Shown here in pieces: positions 5,743-6,328 of a stretch of DNA of 6,328 bases. The first letter of the stretch is position 1. Every line of letters begins with the position of its first letter. The notes under the pieces were generated by a model that was not told the origin of the DNA, did no database searches, and was given only the letters and a program-made list of their open reading frames with translations. Origin of the DNA: Gemmobacter sp. (GTDB lineage Bacteria > Pseudomonadota > Alphaproteobacteria > Rhodobacterales > Rhodobacteraceae). The stretch lies in assembly GCA_030656535.1 (NCBI GenBank), contig JAUSPL010000332.1, positions 1 through 6,328 on the forward strand. The letters run 5' to 3'. Both the position numbers and the translations under genes were made by a program.

Positions 5743-6328
5743 TACTGAACAATTGGCGAAGCGAGTCATCGTCCATGTCGGGCCACACAAAACCGGCTCG
5801 ACAGCAATTCAGCAATGTCTGGCCTCCAACCAATCTCCCCTCAATGAGGCAGGCATCAGTTATCTTGATGGCAAGAGAATTCATGATGCTGCAATGCTTC
5901 TAGTAAAGGGAGCGTTCGATGAAGCTGAGAATCTTTTAAAAGCAGTGTCACAGCAAATCTCCGATACTAAGGCCCCAACCGTAATTCTTAGTCAAGAAGA
6001 TTTCTGTGGGGATTTGCCGGGGCGATCTCGGCGTAGGGCGATATACCCAAAGTTGACAAAAAACCTACGTATCATTGCTCGCTCCCTAAAGCCCCATGAG
6101 ATTACTTTTGTATTTTTTTTGCGGGATAGTGATGAGTGGATCAAGAGCTGCTATCATCAGCACCTAAAGTATAGGACCCTTTATAGCAATCTCACTACAT
6201 TTGAAGAGCATTTCGGAGGTCCTCCCATATGGGAAGCAATATTAGAAAAGCCTAAAGAAGCATTTGGGCAAAACCTCGTTGTATTGCCTTATAGCAAAGT
6301 ACCCGATGCGGGTGTTAGGGCTTTGCTT
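5735..6328 (+). CDS. Sulfotransferase family protein, 3' end beyond the window
   Basis: The open frame of 198 codons runs to the window edge without a stop. Residues 11-23 read VIVHVGPHKTGST: a beta strand followed by the 5'-phosphosulfate-binding loop (GxxKTGST, Lys19) of PAPS-dependent sulfotransferases. At 123-140, ITFVFFLRDSDEWIKSCY gives a second strand with Arg130 and Ser138, at the R-x7-S spacing of the 3'-phosphate-binding motif. LSQEDF at 85-90 is at a usual place for a substrate-side element in bacterial members. The family moves sulfate from PAPS to hydroxyls of carbohydrates or other molecules. Next to a pyruvyltransferase, a surface polysaccharide is the likeliest acceptor, but this is inferred. 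The ATG overlaps the upstream stop (ATGTCTAG), behind GGAAG. A run of eight T (6113-6120) lies within the codons for F127-L129. No signal peptide is seen, so it acts in the cytoplasm. Related kinase-like P-loop enzymes are the main alternative. Confidence 0.8.
   Translation, partial: MSSTEQLAKRVIVHVGPHKTGSTAIQQCLASNQSPLNEAGISYLDGKRIHDAAMLLVKGAFDEAENLLKAVSQQISDTKAPTVILSQEDFCGDLPGRSRRRAIYPKLTKNLRIIARSLKPHEITFVFFLRDSDEWIKSCYHQHLKYRTLYSNLTTFEEHFGGPPIWEAILEKPKEAFGQNLVVLPYSKVPDAGVRALL

Noticed and set aside
5634..5903. Plus-strand open frame of 89 codons across the gene overlap
   Set aside because: It is out of frame with both the pyruvyltransferase and the sulfotransferase, whose motifs account for the same DNA.

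Overview
The window looks like accessory DNA from a GC-rich alphaproteobacterium. The codon use and the resemblance of the insertion-sequence remnants to roseobacter-type IS elements suggest Rhodobacteraceae, but this is an inference because no rRNA or core marker is present. Three blocks are visible.

Block 1 (about 1-3330, minus strand, GC-rich) is one long reading frame for the N-terminal part of a DUF4011-type superfamily 1 helicase. It has the DUF4011 region, a perfect Walker A and the start of the long inserted region. It stops before any Walker B or motifs III-VI, so only about half of the usual protein is present. Its last ~60 residues do not read like the family. They run into a GGCTGTGTGAAAACTC-like sequence that resembles the tip of an insertion sequence extending off the left edge. 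A short minus-strand stub ending in TAG three bases before the helicase start suggests the helicase once followed another gene in an operon, now cut away.

Block 2 (about 3396-4700) is a graveyard of mobile elements. First come fused 3' remnants of IS21-family istA and istB (plus strand). Directly abutting them is a 705-bp IS5-family remnant bounded by 18-bp inverted repeats (17/18 match). Its minus-strand transposase has lost its catalytic middle in frame, and it carries a 14-codon segment with a perfect hairpin between the E and K of the Y-(2)-R-(3)-E-(6)-K signature. A gene-poor stretch with several palindromes follows (to 4953).

Block 3 (about 4720-6328, plus strand) is clearly more AT-rich. 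It holds a polysaccharide pyruvyltransferase-family gene and, overlapping it by 8 bp, a sulfotransferase-family gene that runs off the right edge. Together they look like the start of a surface or exopolysaccharide decoration operon with a different base composition from block 1, probably acquired separately.

I do not see a complete new system. The most unusual items are the hairpin insertion inside the transposase signature, the truncation of the helicase with IS-like ends on both sides, and the tightly coupled pyruvyltransferase/sulfotransferase pair.
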